Made by a program: the position numbers and the translations under genes
Notes under the pieces: generated by a model
Database searches by the model: none
What the model saw: only the letters and a program-made list of their open reading frames with translations
Told to the model about the DNA's origin: nothing
Assembly (NCBI GenBank): GCA_017623575.1
Contig: JAGAOS010000061.1
Location: 1-51,726 of the forward strand
Direction of reading: 5' to 3'
Origin: Clostridia bacterium
GTDB lineage: Bacteria; Bacillota; Clostridia; Oscillospirales; Acutalibacteraceae
DNA length: 51,726 nt
Part shown: positions 27,667 to 35,199 of the stretch, piece by piece
How the letters are laid out: each line of letters begins with the position of its first letter
Numbering within the stretch: position 1 is the stretch's first letter

Positions 27667-28305
27667 TTACTTTACAATGCTAACCTTAGAGCCGTTTTTA
27701 AGTCCTGCGGCATTAGCATCATCAGTGTCAAGATGCATCTCTAAACGGAAGTCCTTGTGAACACGAACCTGAACATCAAAAAATCTTGTTTTGCGCTCAC
27801 CAAAGGCATCAATATCTACATAGTCATTATCCTTAACGCCAAATTTTTCGCCCTCTTCAAGGCTCATATGTATATGACGGTTAGCAATAATACAGCCTTC
27901 TTTAAGGGTTACAACACCCTTGGGTCCGATTATGGTAATGGGTGCCGAGCCTGCGATTTTACCGCTTTCCCTAACGGGGGGCGCAACCTTAAGGGCATAG
28001 GCATCGGTGCGGGAGATTTCTACCTGAGAAGCGGGGCGAACAGGACCTAAAACGCGCACCTTTTCAATGGGGCGGAGTGAAGGTCCAACAATTGTAAGCT
28101 GCTCCTTACAGGCATACTGACCGGGCTGAGATAAATCCTTAAAAGGGGTTAGCTCATAGCCTGCACCAAAAAGAATCTCTACATGCTCTTTTGAAAGATG
28201 TATGTGGCGGTTGGATATACCTACGGGAATATCCCCCTCAGCTTCAGTTGTGTTTTCGAGAGCCTTTAATACGGCTTCGGTTATTGCAGAAATGTTTATA
28301 TCCAT
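27667..28305 (-). CDS. pduL: Phosphate propanoyltransferase PduL
   Basis: A 212-residue protein that converts propionyl-CoA and phosphate to propionyl-phosphate, recycling CoA inside the compartment. The zinc-site histidines are in SNRHIHLS, ANRHIHMS and EMHLD, spread over the two PduL beta-barrel domains. The first 18 residues (MDINISAITEAVLKALEN) form an amphipathic helix typical of an encapsulation peptide. The start follows GAAAGGAAC, the operon's common ribosome binding site. No acetate/propionate kinase gene is in the window. Confidence 0.95.
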   Translation of the reverse strand: MDINISAITEAVLKALENTTEAEGDIPVGISNRHIHLSKEHVEILFGAGYELTPFKDLSQPGQYACKEQLTIVGPSLRPIEKVRVLGPVRPASQVEISRTDAYALKVAPPVRESGKIAGSAPITIIGPKGVVTLKEGCIIANRHIHMSLEEGEKFGVKDNDYVDIDAFGERKTRFFDVQVRVHKDFRLEMHLDTDDANAAGLKNGSKVSIVK

Positions 28306-28341
28306 AATAAATGTTCCTTTCGGATAAAATGGAAAGGTTTT

Positions 28342-28395
28342 TCTCCCCTTCCACCACCGTTCGGTGGTCCCCCTTCCCCGTCCGGGGACGGCCTC
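28342..28395 (+). repeat. GC-rich palindromic repeat, copy B
   Basis: Same element as at 9533, but the first hairpin reads CCACC-GTTC-GGTGG: both arms changed together, so pairing is kept. It lies between the aldehyde dehydrogenase and pduL genes. Confidence 0.9.
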
Positions 28396-28433
28396 AGAGG
28401 GTTAAAAGCTTAATGTTTTTAGTATTGCAAGAA

Positions 28434-28513
28434 ATTGTTCAGTTTGCCGTTTTGAGTGAGCGGTGCTGTACATTAAGTACTGCCCCGAGCGAAAAAACGG
28501 TAAGATGGGCAAT
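28434..28513 (+). repeat. 80-bp imperfect palindromic element, copy 1
   Basis: Begins ATTGTTCAG and ends GGGCAAT. Inside are TGCCGTTTT ... AAAACGGTA arms and a central hairpin GG-GC-GTAC ... GTACTGCCCC. It is followed 24 bp later by a second copy of exactly the same length. Confidence 0.9.
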
Positions 28514-28537
28514 CTCAAATAGGCAGAATTAAGATAA

Positions 28538-28617
28538 ATTGTTCAGTTTGCCGTTTTGAGTGAGCGGTGCTGTACATTAAGTACTGCCCCGAACGAAAAA
28601 ACGGTAAAATGGGCAAT
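28538..28617 (+). repeat. 80-bp imperfect palindromic element, copy 2
   Basis: Nearly identical to the copy at 28434 and also 80 bp. Its last base abuts the stop codon of the aldehyde dehydrogenase gene. Confidence 0.9.
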
Positions 28618-30075
28618 TTAGATAATTCTAAAATTATCTGCTAATACGCAACGACGCTTTCTTGTAAAGCTTCTTGCCGAGGTAATTCCTTCACCTGTAG
28701 GTCCTGCAATGGTAAAGGTTGTGTGACCCTCGCCGCCAAAACCAATACCCGCATAAGAGGGTGCATTTTTAACAAAAATGGTGGTTTCAACTGCGGCGGC
28801 AAAGCGGGAAAGATGATCAATATTCTTGGAATGCATATGTGCGGTGTGACGGTTGCCATGCTCTGCCTTAACAGCAAGCTCAATGGCATCGTCGATATTA
28901 GAAACACCAACAATGGGCAGAATGGGCATCATAAGCTCCTCCTGAACAAAGAGGTGGTCAAAGCCTGTTTCACAGATAATGCAACGGATGTCATCACCAA
29001 CGGTAACACCAATCATATTAAGAAGAACCTTGGCATCACGACCAACGCACTTGCGGTTGACGCTCTTTTTGGTTTTACCGGTCTTTTTATCGGTAACATC
29101 TACCAAAACAATTTCTGCCAAGGCGTCTGCCTGAGCGGCAGAGATAAGGTAAGCGCCGTTCTTCTGCATTTCGGAAATGAGTCTATCCTTAACATTGTTA
29201 AAAACAAAAACTTCCTTTTCAGCAATACAGGGAAGATTATTATCAAAGGTACATCCATCGATTATATCCTTACCTGCCTTAACGATGTCAGCAGTATCGT
29301 CAACGATAACGGGAGGATTACCTGCGCCTGCGCCAATTGCCTTTTTACCCGAGGAAAGCACCGAACGAACAACACCGGGACCACCTGTACAAACAAGCAG
29401 ACGGATTGCGGGATGGGTTTGCATAATCTTTGCGGAGTCCATAGTAGGCTTATCCATAGAAGCAACAAGCACATCAGGACCGCCCGACATACGGGATGCA
29501 CGGTTTACAAGGTCAACCGCATAGTTGGAAACGCAGATAGCACCGGGATGAGGATTGAAAACAACGCCGTTGCCCGCCGCAATCATACCAATACTGTTGC
29601 AGATTACCGTTTCGCTGGGGTTGGTACTGGGAGTAATGGCGCCAACAACTCCAAAGGGAGCCATTTCGGTTAAGGTAAGACCTGCATCACCTGTTTTTGC
29701 CTCACTTACAATATCCTCGGTGCCGGGAGTTTTATCGGCAACAAGCATATGCTTGGCGGTTTTGTGGTCTACCCTGCCCATACCTGTCTCGGCAACACCC
29801 ATTTTAGCCATTATGGGAGCCTCAGCGCGGGTAAGCTCACGGATAGCGGTGATGATTTTCTCACGCTTTTCCACACTCATTGCGCGAACAGCCTTATAGC
29901 CCTCGGTTGCGGCATCAATAGCCTCATTCATATCAGAATAAATACCAAGCAGCTTTCTTCCCTCATAATGGGTGCTTGTATATGAAGCGGTAGGGGCGGC
30001 GGCAGTACTACCGCCTAAATTACCAACTACCTCTCTTACGATTTTTTCAATATCTGCCTTACTGATTGCGGCCAT
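28618..30075 (-). CDS. CoA-acylating propionaldehyde dehydrogenase (PduP-like)
   Basis: A 485-residue aldehyde dehydrogenase oxidising propanal to propionyl-CoA with NAD. Catalytic C283 is in FDNNLPCIAEK; APFGVVGAITPSTNP near 139 is the nucleotide-binding segment. Residues 1-20 (MAAISKADIEKIVREVVGNL) form an amphipathic helix followed by a Ser/Ala/Pro-rich linker, the classical lumen-targeting tail. RBS AAAGGA. It follows the DeoR regulator by 37 bp. Length fits the PduP/EutE group. Confidence 0.95.
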   Translation of the reverse strand: MAAISKADIEKIVREVVGNLGGSTAAAPTASYTSTHYEGRKLLGIYSDMNEAIDAATEGYKAVRAMSVEKREKIITAIRELTRAEAPIMAKMGVAETGMGRVDHKTAKHMLVADKTPGTEDIVSEAKTGDAGLTLTEMAPFGVVGAITPSTNPSETVICNSIGMIAAGNGVVFNPHPGAICVSNYAVDLVNRASRMSGGPDVLVASMDKPTMDSAKIMQTHPAIRLLVCTGGPGVVRSVLSSGKKAIGAGAGNPPVIVDDTADIVKAGKDIIDGCTFDNNLPCIAEKEVFVFNNVKDRLISEMQKNGAYLISAAQADALAEIVLVDVTDKKTGKTKKSVNRKCVGRDAKVLLNMIGVTVGDDIRCIICETGFDHLFVQEELMMPILPIVGVSNIDDAIELAVKAEHGNRHTAHMHSKNIDHLSRFAAAVETTIFVKNAPSYAGIGFGGEGHTTFTIAGPTGEGITSARSFTRKRRCVLADNFRII

Positions 30076-30112
30076 GAAAAATCAATCCTTTCGAAATATA
30101 TATTAAAACTCT

Positions 30113-30883
30113 TTAATTTTCTCTTTCAAAAACAACAGATGTGTTTGCTCTTTCTAAAATTTCCTTAAAGGCTTCGCCCGGATCGGAATCGGTTACAATC
30201 AAATCAATATCCCCTATTGAGCAAACCTTAACAAAGGAAACCTTATTGAATTTTGAAGAATCAACGGCAAGCACCTTGCGGGTGGCAGATGCAAAAAATG
30301 CCTTTTTAATTTCGCTGTCCCGTTCATTGGAATCGGTAACACCGTTTTCGGCATCAATACCCTTGCAGGAGCAAATTGCCATATCTACATGAAATCCTTC
30401 AACCATTTTTTCTGCTTGATAACCTACCAATGAAAGCCCACCCTCTTTAAGGGTTCCGCCTGTGGAGATTACGGTCCAATCGGGCTTATTGCAAAGCTCA
30501 ATAAGGATTTCAATTGAATTAGTAATAATGGTTATTTTTTTAAGATGCAGGATTGCCTTTACCACATTAAGGGCGGTGGAGCTGGCATCCAGCATAATGT
30601 AATCGCCATCCTTAATCATATCGGCAATGATTGTAGCAATTTTCTGCTTATTTTCCACATTGGATTGCTTGCGGATATGAAAAGGAAGGTCGGTATTAAA
30701 GTTTTCAACCTTAACGGCGCCGCCGTAGGTTTTTTTTGCCAATCCGTCATTATCCAATTTTTCCAAATCGCGACGGATGGTTTCTTCGGTAACATCAAAT
30801 TCTCGACTAAGGTCACTTACAACAACCTTGCCTTCCATAGAAAGCTTTGCAAGAATTGCGTTTCTGCGCTCTATTGCGAGCAT
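30113..30883 (-). CDS. DeoR/GlpR-family transcriptional regulator
   Basis: A 256-residue repressor-type protein: the N-terminal winged helix (VVSDLSREFDVTEETIRRDL, near 21-40) ends in KKTYGGAV, and the C-terminal DeoR sensor domain contains IMLDASSTALNV and TNSIEI. Members sense sugar phosphates. Located inside the microcompartment operon, it is the obvious candidate regulator of the locus, perhaps responding to a deoxysugar phosphate or lactaldehyde precursor. The operator is not proven. Confidence 0.92.
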   Translation of the reverse strand: MLAIERRNAILAKLSMEGKVVVSDLSREFDVTEETIRRDLEKLDNDGLAKKTYGGAVKVENFNTDLPFHIRKQSNVENKQKIATIIADMIKDGDYIMLDASSTALNVVKAILHLKKITIITNSIEILIELCNKPDWTVISTGGTLKEGGLSLVGYQAEKMVEGFHVDMAICSCKGIDAENGVTDSNERDSEIKKAFFASATRKVLAVDSSKFNKVSFVKVCSIGDIDLIVTDSDPGEAFKEILERANTSVVFEREN

Positions 30884-30916
30884 AAATATATCTCTCCCTT
30901 GGTGTTTAAATATGCA

Positions 30917-31465
30917 CTAGAGAATACTTTGCCAAAGCTTATTATCGGGTCTGGGAATAACAGAGCTGTCAAGGAACATACCCCTGTCACTAGCCTCATT
31001 TTCGGCGCGCTCAATAGCGGCGGTAACTGCCGAAACGCTACCCGTAAGCAGTAAATAGGATTTACCGCACATACCCCTTGCCAAACGCAGCTCAATAAGC
31101 TCGACAAGTGAGGTTTTGGCAGCGGCATCTGCCGCTACAATAGCGGTGGCGGCGGAAAAGCTTTCCATAACGCCTAAAGCCTCCACACCCTCGGGCTGGG
31201 TTGCTCCGTAAATGGCAGAGAAGATAGAATCGTGGGGATTACCTAACACAAAGCTATCAATAACCTTTTCGGTGAACTTTGTTTTTGCGGCATCAACCGA
31301 AGCCTTAACTGCACTGATTTCACCGCTTATAATAACAATATATTTACCGGGGCAAACGGTAGCACATTCTACAATATCAACCTCGGCGGTTTTAATCATA
31401 GTATCGGCGCCGTTCATACCCGTTGAAACGGTTTGAAATTCAACCATTCCTATTGCTTTACCCAT
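30917..31465 (-). CDS. Trimeric shell protein BMC-T (PduT-like)
   Basis: A 182-residue protein of two fused BMC domains (MGKAIGMVEF at residue 1 and GVEALGVMESFSAATAIVAA near 93). In PduT a [4Fe-4S] cluster sits at the trimer pore on Cys38; here C38 is conserved in ATVCPGKY, with C34 nearby. This suits electron transfer across the shell with the neighbouring PduS-like protein. It is 25 bp after that gene. Confidence 0.93.
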   Translation of the reverse strand: MGKAIGMVEFQTVSTGMNGADTMIKTAEVDIVECATVCPGKYIVIISGEISAVKASVDAAKTKFTEKVIDSFVLGNPHDSIFSAIYGATQPEGVEALGVMESFSAATAIVAADAAAKTSLVELIELRLARGMCGKSYLLLTGSVSAVTAAIERAENEASDRGMFLDSSVIPRPDNKLWQSIL

Positions 31466-31490
31466 AGTTTAATTACTCCTTTGGTCGGCA

Positions 31491-32819
31491 CTAATTTGCC
31501 GATACAACTATATACTTATCTGTAACCTCGGTAACCATACCGTTTATCGAGCTGTGAATTGCAACACCCAATGCGTTTTCATCAGCGGCGGCTAACAAAT
31601 CGCCTACCTTTACGGTATCACCCATTTTAACAACCGCCTCAGCAGGCTTGCCAATGTGCTGTGAAAGTAACAGCTTAACCTTTTTGGGGTTGTACTCTTT
31701 TTCATCAAGAGGTGCCGAGTGATTATATTCGGTAAGTCCAAGTCTTGCGGTAAGGCGGGATTTTAAAATATATCTTCCGCCCCGCTCCTCCTTAACGGGA
31801 GCTTCTTTAACCTCAGGAACGGGAATTCCGCCCTTACGGAGCGAGCCCTTTACCATACCCATAAGGGTACGGGGATTAAGTCCCTGGAAGCAGGAATACA
31901 TTTCACAAAGTCCGCATCCCGAGCAGAAAAAGGTGCCAAGATAGGGTTCTACATCATTTGCCACACCGCTGGAAATATTACGCATAAACTTGTGAGGCTC
32001 AATTGGGTGACCCAGCAAATTACGGGGGCAAAGGTCGGTACACATTTTGCACTGACAGCAAGCCGACATTGCCCTTTTAAGGGAAACCTTGGGATTGTTC
32101 TGACGCTTTTTGATTACATATTGGTCAGCGGGCAAAACAAGAATTGCGTTTGATGTTTTTGTTATTACATCGGTTTCACTTACTATGCTGCCGGTCATAG
32201 GACCGCCGTTTATAAGCGCATAATCCTTAATGGTTGCGCCGCCTGCCAAAGCAATAACCTCTTTTACGGTTATGCCAAGAGGCACCCTTAAAGTAATGGG
32301 ATTTTTAACTGCGCCCGTAACGGTTATGTACTTGTGGGTAACACCTGCGCCGCTTTTAATTGCATAGTATGCATTTAAAATGGTTTCAACATTAAATACC
32401 GTTACACCCACCTCAATGGGAAGCTTGCCTGCGGGTACCACACGACCTGTAGTTTCATATATGGTTACAACCTCATCACCCGCGGGGTAAACCTCGGGCA
32501 AGAAGCCAATTTCAACATTTTTAAAATCCTTAAGAAGCGCTTTTACGGCATCTACCGCTTTTTTGTAGGACGGCTTAATTGCAATGATTGCACGCTTTGC
32601 GCCAACCGTTTTGCGTACCGTTTCAAAGGCTTCTAAAATTTCATTTGCATATACCTGCATAACCTGACGGTGAAGCTTTAAAAGCGGCTCACATTCAGCG
32701 CAGTTAAGCAGGATTATATCGGCCTTGTCACTAAGCTTGGCATAGCAAGGAAAACCTGCGCCGCCCGCACCGACAACACCGCTATTTTTCAAAATTAATT
32801 TAAGCTCATTTATATTCAT
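31491..32819 (-). CDS. PduS/RnfC-like flavo-iron-sulfur protein
   Basis: A 442-residue protein related to the RnfC subunit and PduS. It has a glycine-rich N-terminal nucleotide site (VVGAGGAGFP, 15-24), a SLBB-like middle, and two ferredoxin clusters (C254, C257, C260, C264 and C299, C302, C305, C310). In cobalamin-dependent compartments PduS acts in B12 reduction. This locus is B12-independent, so a redox-shuttle role with the BMC-T cluster, perhaps feeding the radical activase, is more plausible. That is inference. Confidence 0.92.
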   Translation of the reverse strand: MNINELKLILKNSGVVGAGGAGFPCYAKLSDKADIILLNCAECEPLLKLHRQVMQVYANEILEAFETVRKTVGAKRAIIAIKPSYKKAVDAVKALLKDFKNVEIGFLPEVYPAGDEVVTIYETTGRVVPAGKLPIEVGVTVFNVETILNAYYAIKSGAGVTHKYITVTGAVKNPITLRVPLGITVKEVIALAGGATIKDYALINGGPMTGSIVSETDVITKTSNAILVLPADQYVIKKRQNNPKVSLKRAMSACCQCKMCTDLCPRNLLGHPIEPHKFMRNISSGVANDVEPYLGTFFCSGCGLCEMYSCFQGLNPRTLMGMVKGSLRKGGIPVPEVKEAPVKEERGGRYILKSRLTARLGLTEYNHSAPLDEKEYNPKKVKLLLSQHIGKPAEAVVKMGDTVKVGDLLAAADENALGVAIHSSINGMVTEVTDKYIVVSAN

Positions 32820-32824
32820 AAAAA

Positions 32825-33094
32825 TCAGTCTTCCATAAGTCCGATAGAATTATCTACAATACCTACTATTGCTGCATCAACAGGCGCATTAGCCATATCA
32901 CAGCCTATTCTTGCCGCACTGCCTAAGGCTACAAGCACAATTTCACCAATACCCGCGCCTACATTATCTACCGCAACAATGCGACCGTTAGCCGACATAT
33001 TTGAAAGCGGCTCTACTATCATAAATTTGCTGCCAACCAGCCCTTCGTTCTTACGAGTGGCAACTACGCTGCCAACTACCTTTCCGACTACCAC
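32825..33094 (-). CDS. Pentameric vertex shell protein BMC-P (EutN/CcmL family)
   Basis: An 89-residue protein with the EutN/CcmL fold signature GKVVGSVVATRKNEGLVGSKF and the conserved VDNVGAGIGEIVLVALGSAAR. Five subunits cap each icosahedral vertex of the shell. Starts with GTG, six bases after GAAAGGGGT. It ends 5 bp before the PduS-like gene. Confidence 0.95.
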   Translation of the reverse strand: MVVGKVVGSVVATRKNEGLVGSKFMIVEPLSNMSANGRIVAVDNVGAGIGEIVLVALGSAARIGCDMANAPVDAAIVGIVDNSIGLMED

Positions 33095-33194
33095 GAAAAT
33101 ACCCCTTTCAGGAAATTTTTCAAAATTTAAGACGAATTACTTAAGATTTTACTATGTATTCCAAAATCTTAATTGTGGTGTTGTAGAGTTGTTT

Positions 33195-33245
33195 TCTCCC
33201 CTTCCACCGCCGTTCGGCGGTCCCCCTTCCCCGTCCGGGGACGGC
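33195..33245 (+). repeat. GC-rich palindromic repeat, copy C
   Basis: Same element as at 9533, with the CCGCC-GTTC-GGCGG hairpin intact but diverging after GACGGC. It lies between the first shell-gene cluster and the BMC-P gene. Confidence 0.85.
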
Positions 33246-33358
33246 ATATATAGCCGCATTTTACAACACAAAAGGGAAGGATGTAAAAAGTTTAAAACTA
33301 ATAGTTTTTGCCCCAAGGCGAAATGATAACTATAAGCTATAAGTTGATAATATGCTGC

Positions 33359-33402
33359 CTGTTGGGCGGCTAATCCAAACAGGGACGCCGCCCGTAAAAC
33401 AG
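33359..33402 (-). other. Strong stem-loop after the BMC-H gene cluster
   Basis: GGGCGGC (33364-33370) pairs with GCCGCCC (33387-33393), extended after a small bulge by CTGTT and AACAG. There is no T-run on the minus strand. It lies 24 bp past the last of five shell genes and may protect or separate that part of the mRNA. Confidence 0.6.
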
Positions 33403-33425
33403 TCAGAAAAAGCGTTTGAGACAGA

Positions 33426-33704
33426 TTATTTAAGGGTAGGTAAAATCTTCTCAACATCTGCATGGGGTCTGGGAATTACATGAACTGCTACGAGTTCGCC
33501 CAGCTTGGAAGCAGCTGCAGAGCCTGATTCGGTTGCTGCCTTAACAGCTCCTACATCGCCTCTAACCATAACAGATACCAAACCGCTACCGATTTTCTCA
33601 GTACCGATAAGCTCAACATTGGCTGCCTTTACCATAGCATCGGCTGCTTCGATAGCTGCAACCAAACCTCTGGTTTCTACCATACCAAGTGCTTCGAGTG
33701 CCAT
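33426..33704 (-). CDS. Hexameric shell protein BMC-H (copy 3 of 3 near-identical)
   Basis: A 92-residue canonical BMC domain of the PduA/EutM type ([20 protein letters not shown] at the N-terminus, [18 protein letters not shown] at the end). It differs from the two paralogues at 33786 and 34579 by only a few residues. Six subunits form a flat hexagonal tile with a central pore lined by the IGSGLVSV-adjacent loop. RBS AAGGAGG. Confidence 0.96.
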   Translation of the reverse strand: MALEALGMVETRGLVAAIEAADAMVKAANVELIGTEKIGSGLVSVMVRGDVGAVKAATESGSAAASKLGELVAVHVIPRPHADVEKILPTLK

Positions 33705-33785
33705 TTTTCTTTTCCTCCTTATAAAATCAGTAAATATGCATATCTACCGCAAAGCGGAGATTAACAAAATTTAGTTACCCTTTAA

Positions 33786-34166
33786 TTATTTAAGCTTGGG
33801 TAAAATCTTCTCAACATCTGCGTGAGGTCTGGGGATTACATGAACTGCTACAAGCTCGCCCAGCTTAGAAGCTGCTGCAGAGCCGGACTCGGTTGCTGCC
33901 TTAACTGCACCAACATCGCCTCTAACCATAACAGATACAAGTCCGCTACCGATTTTCTCAGTACCGATAAGCTCAACATTAGCTGCCTTTACCATTGCAT
34001 CGGCTGCTTCAATTGCTGCTACTAAACCTCTGGTTTCTACCATACCTAATGCTTCAAGTGCCATTTTCTTTTCCTCCGTTACTACTTTTACTTCGGCTGC
34101 TTCTGCCGCCTTAGTTGCTGTTTTTTTAGGTGCAGATTTTTTTGCACCGCTTTTGGCTGCTGCCAT
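33786..34166 (-). CDS. BMC-H shell protein with Ala/Lys-rich N-terminal extension
   Basis: A 126-residue protein. Residues 35-126 are almost identical to the 33426 product, while residues 1-34 form a basic low-complexity tail ([20 protein letters not shown]) ending VVTEEKK. The codons for TEEKK contain GGAGG placed eight bases before the internal ATG at 34064, and the first ATG has its own AAAGGTGG. Both a tailed and an untailed protein could therefore be made. The tail resembles histone-H1-like or ribosomal basic tails and is not part of the BMC fold. Confidence 0.9.
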   Translation of the reverse strand: MAAAKSGAKKSAPKKTATKAAEAAEVKVVTEEKKMALEALGMVETRGLVAAIEAADAMVKAANVELIGTEKIGSGLVSVMVRGDVGAVKAATESGSAAASKLGELVAVHVIPRPHADVEKILPKLK

Positions 34167-34207
34167 AATGCATCCACCTTTCGGATAGATTACTTATTGT
34201 ATAATTT

Positions 34208-34549
34208 TTAAACTTCTTGTAAAAACTTCTCGGCTTCCTTTTTTGCTTTTTCCTCAGCCTGTTGTTTTTTCAAGATTCTGGAAGCGCTGAGCTTAACCAT
34301 ACGCTGGGTTTCGCTGTGGGGACTTGCAATTACGGCAGATGCCGCAAGCTCTTTGATAGCACCGTTTGCCGCTGCCTCAACCGCCGCTTTTACTGCGGAT
34401 ATCTGACCCTCGACAATAACGGTAACAAGTCTGCCGCCAAGCTTTCTTTCCCAGGTGACAAACTCTACATCAGCCGCCTTGCACATTAAATCCAGTGCAT
34501 CAACTGCCGCCGCAACGCTCTCCACCTCAATAAGTCCTAATGACTTCAT
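34208..34549 (-). CDS. BMC-H shell protein with C-terminal helical tail
   Basis: A 113-residue protein. Residues 1-85 are a BMC domain diverged from the neighbours (SLGLIEVESVAAAVDALDLM; GGRLVTVIVEGQISAVKAAV). Residues 86-113 are a charged helix (LKKQQAEEKAKKEAEKF) that may be a coiled coil for cargo or shell contact. It lies between two of the near-identical BMC-H genes. RBS AAAGGAG. Confidence 0.92.
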   Translation of the reverse strand: MKSLGLIEVESVAAAVDALDLMCKAADVEFVTWERKLGGRLVTVIVEGQISAVKAAVEAAANGAIKELAASAVIASPHSETQRMVKLSASRILKKQQAEEKAKKEAEKFLQEV

Positions 34550-34578
34550 AGGAGTTTTCTCCTTTACTTTGCTTTATT

Positions 34579-34854
34579 TTACAGCTTGGGAAGAATCTTC
34601 TCAACATCTGCGTGGGGTCTGGGGATTACATGAACTGCTACAAGCTCACCCAGCTTGGAAGCTGCTGCAGAGCCGGACTCGGTTGCTGCCTTAACTGCAC
34701 CAACATCGCCTCTAACCATAACAGATACAAGTCCGCTACCGATTTTTTCGGTACCGATAAGCTCAACCTCTGCTGCCTTAACCATTGCATCAGCGGCCTC
34801 AATTGCTGCTACTAAACCTCTGGTTTCTACCATACCTAATGCTTCGTATGCCAT
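34579..34854 (-). CDS. Hexameric shell protein BMC-H (copy 1 of 3 near-identical)
   Basis: A 91-residue BMC domain. It differs from the 33426 product at the third residue (Y for L), one residue near position 29 (E for N) and the C-terminus (ILPKL). Likely a bulk facet protein. RBS ACGGAGG. Confidence 0.96.
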   Translation of the reverse strand: MAYEALGMVETRGLVAAIEAADAMVKAAEVELIGTEKIGSGLVSVMVRGDVGAVKAATESGSAAASKLGELVAVHVIPRPHADVEKILPKL

Positions 34855-34873
34855 TTTTATTTCCTCCGTTTAA

Positions 34874-35188
34874 TTAGTTTTTATCAAAAGCGTTAAGCTT
34901 TAACATTTTTTCGGTATCATCCTCAACATTTGGAATAATGTGAGTGCAAATTACGCCCGAAACGGCATTTGCGGCATCCTTGGCGGCTTCAATAGCGGCT
35001 GTTACATCAGCCACACCACCACGGAATTTTACTGCCACAATAAGGGGAACTTTAAGTCCCTCCGGATTGCCGGGTTTATTTTTATCAAAGTTTTCTACGG
35101 TTACATTTGCCGCTTTGCAGCCTGCATCACAAGCCACAAACGCCGCCGCAAGACCGTATACCTCAATAATTCCTACTGCTTTTCCCAT
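34874..35188 (-). CDS. BMC-H family shell protein with loop insertion
   Basis: A 104-residue BMC domain (KAVGIIEVYGLAAAFVACDA) with an insertion of about ten residues after the second strand (NKPGNPEGLK). The inserted loop may alter the hexamer face or pore. It precedes the block of near-identical paralogues and follows the Zn dehydrogenase by 11 bp. RBS AAGGGTGA. Confidence 0.9.
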   Translation of the reverse strand: MGKAVGIIEVYGLAAAFVACDAGCKAANVTVENFDKNKPGNPEGLKVPLIVAVKFRGGVADVTAAIEAAKDAANAVSGVICTHIIPNVEDDTEKMLKLNAFDKN

Positions 35189-35199
35189 TTAAATCACCC

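Noticed and set aside
28723-29673. Long plus-strand open frame (316 codons) opposite the aldehyde dehydrogenase
   Set aside because: Entirely antisense to a clear enzyme gene, Cys/Asn/Thr-rich composition, no ribosome binding site; a by-product of codon use.
31491-32819. PduS-like protein as evidence for a B12-dependent pathway
   Set aside because: No B12-dependent diol dehydratase or reactivase genes are present, and the catalytic enzyme is clearly a glycyl radical enzyme.
33152-33463. Minus-strand frame across repeat copy C
   Set aside because: Composed of repeat and intergenic sequence, overlaps the end of a shell gene and has no homologous look.
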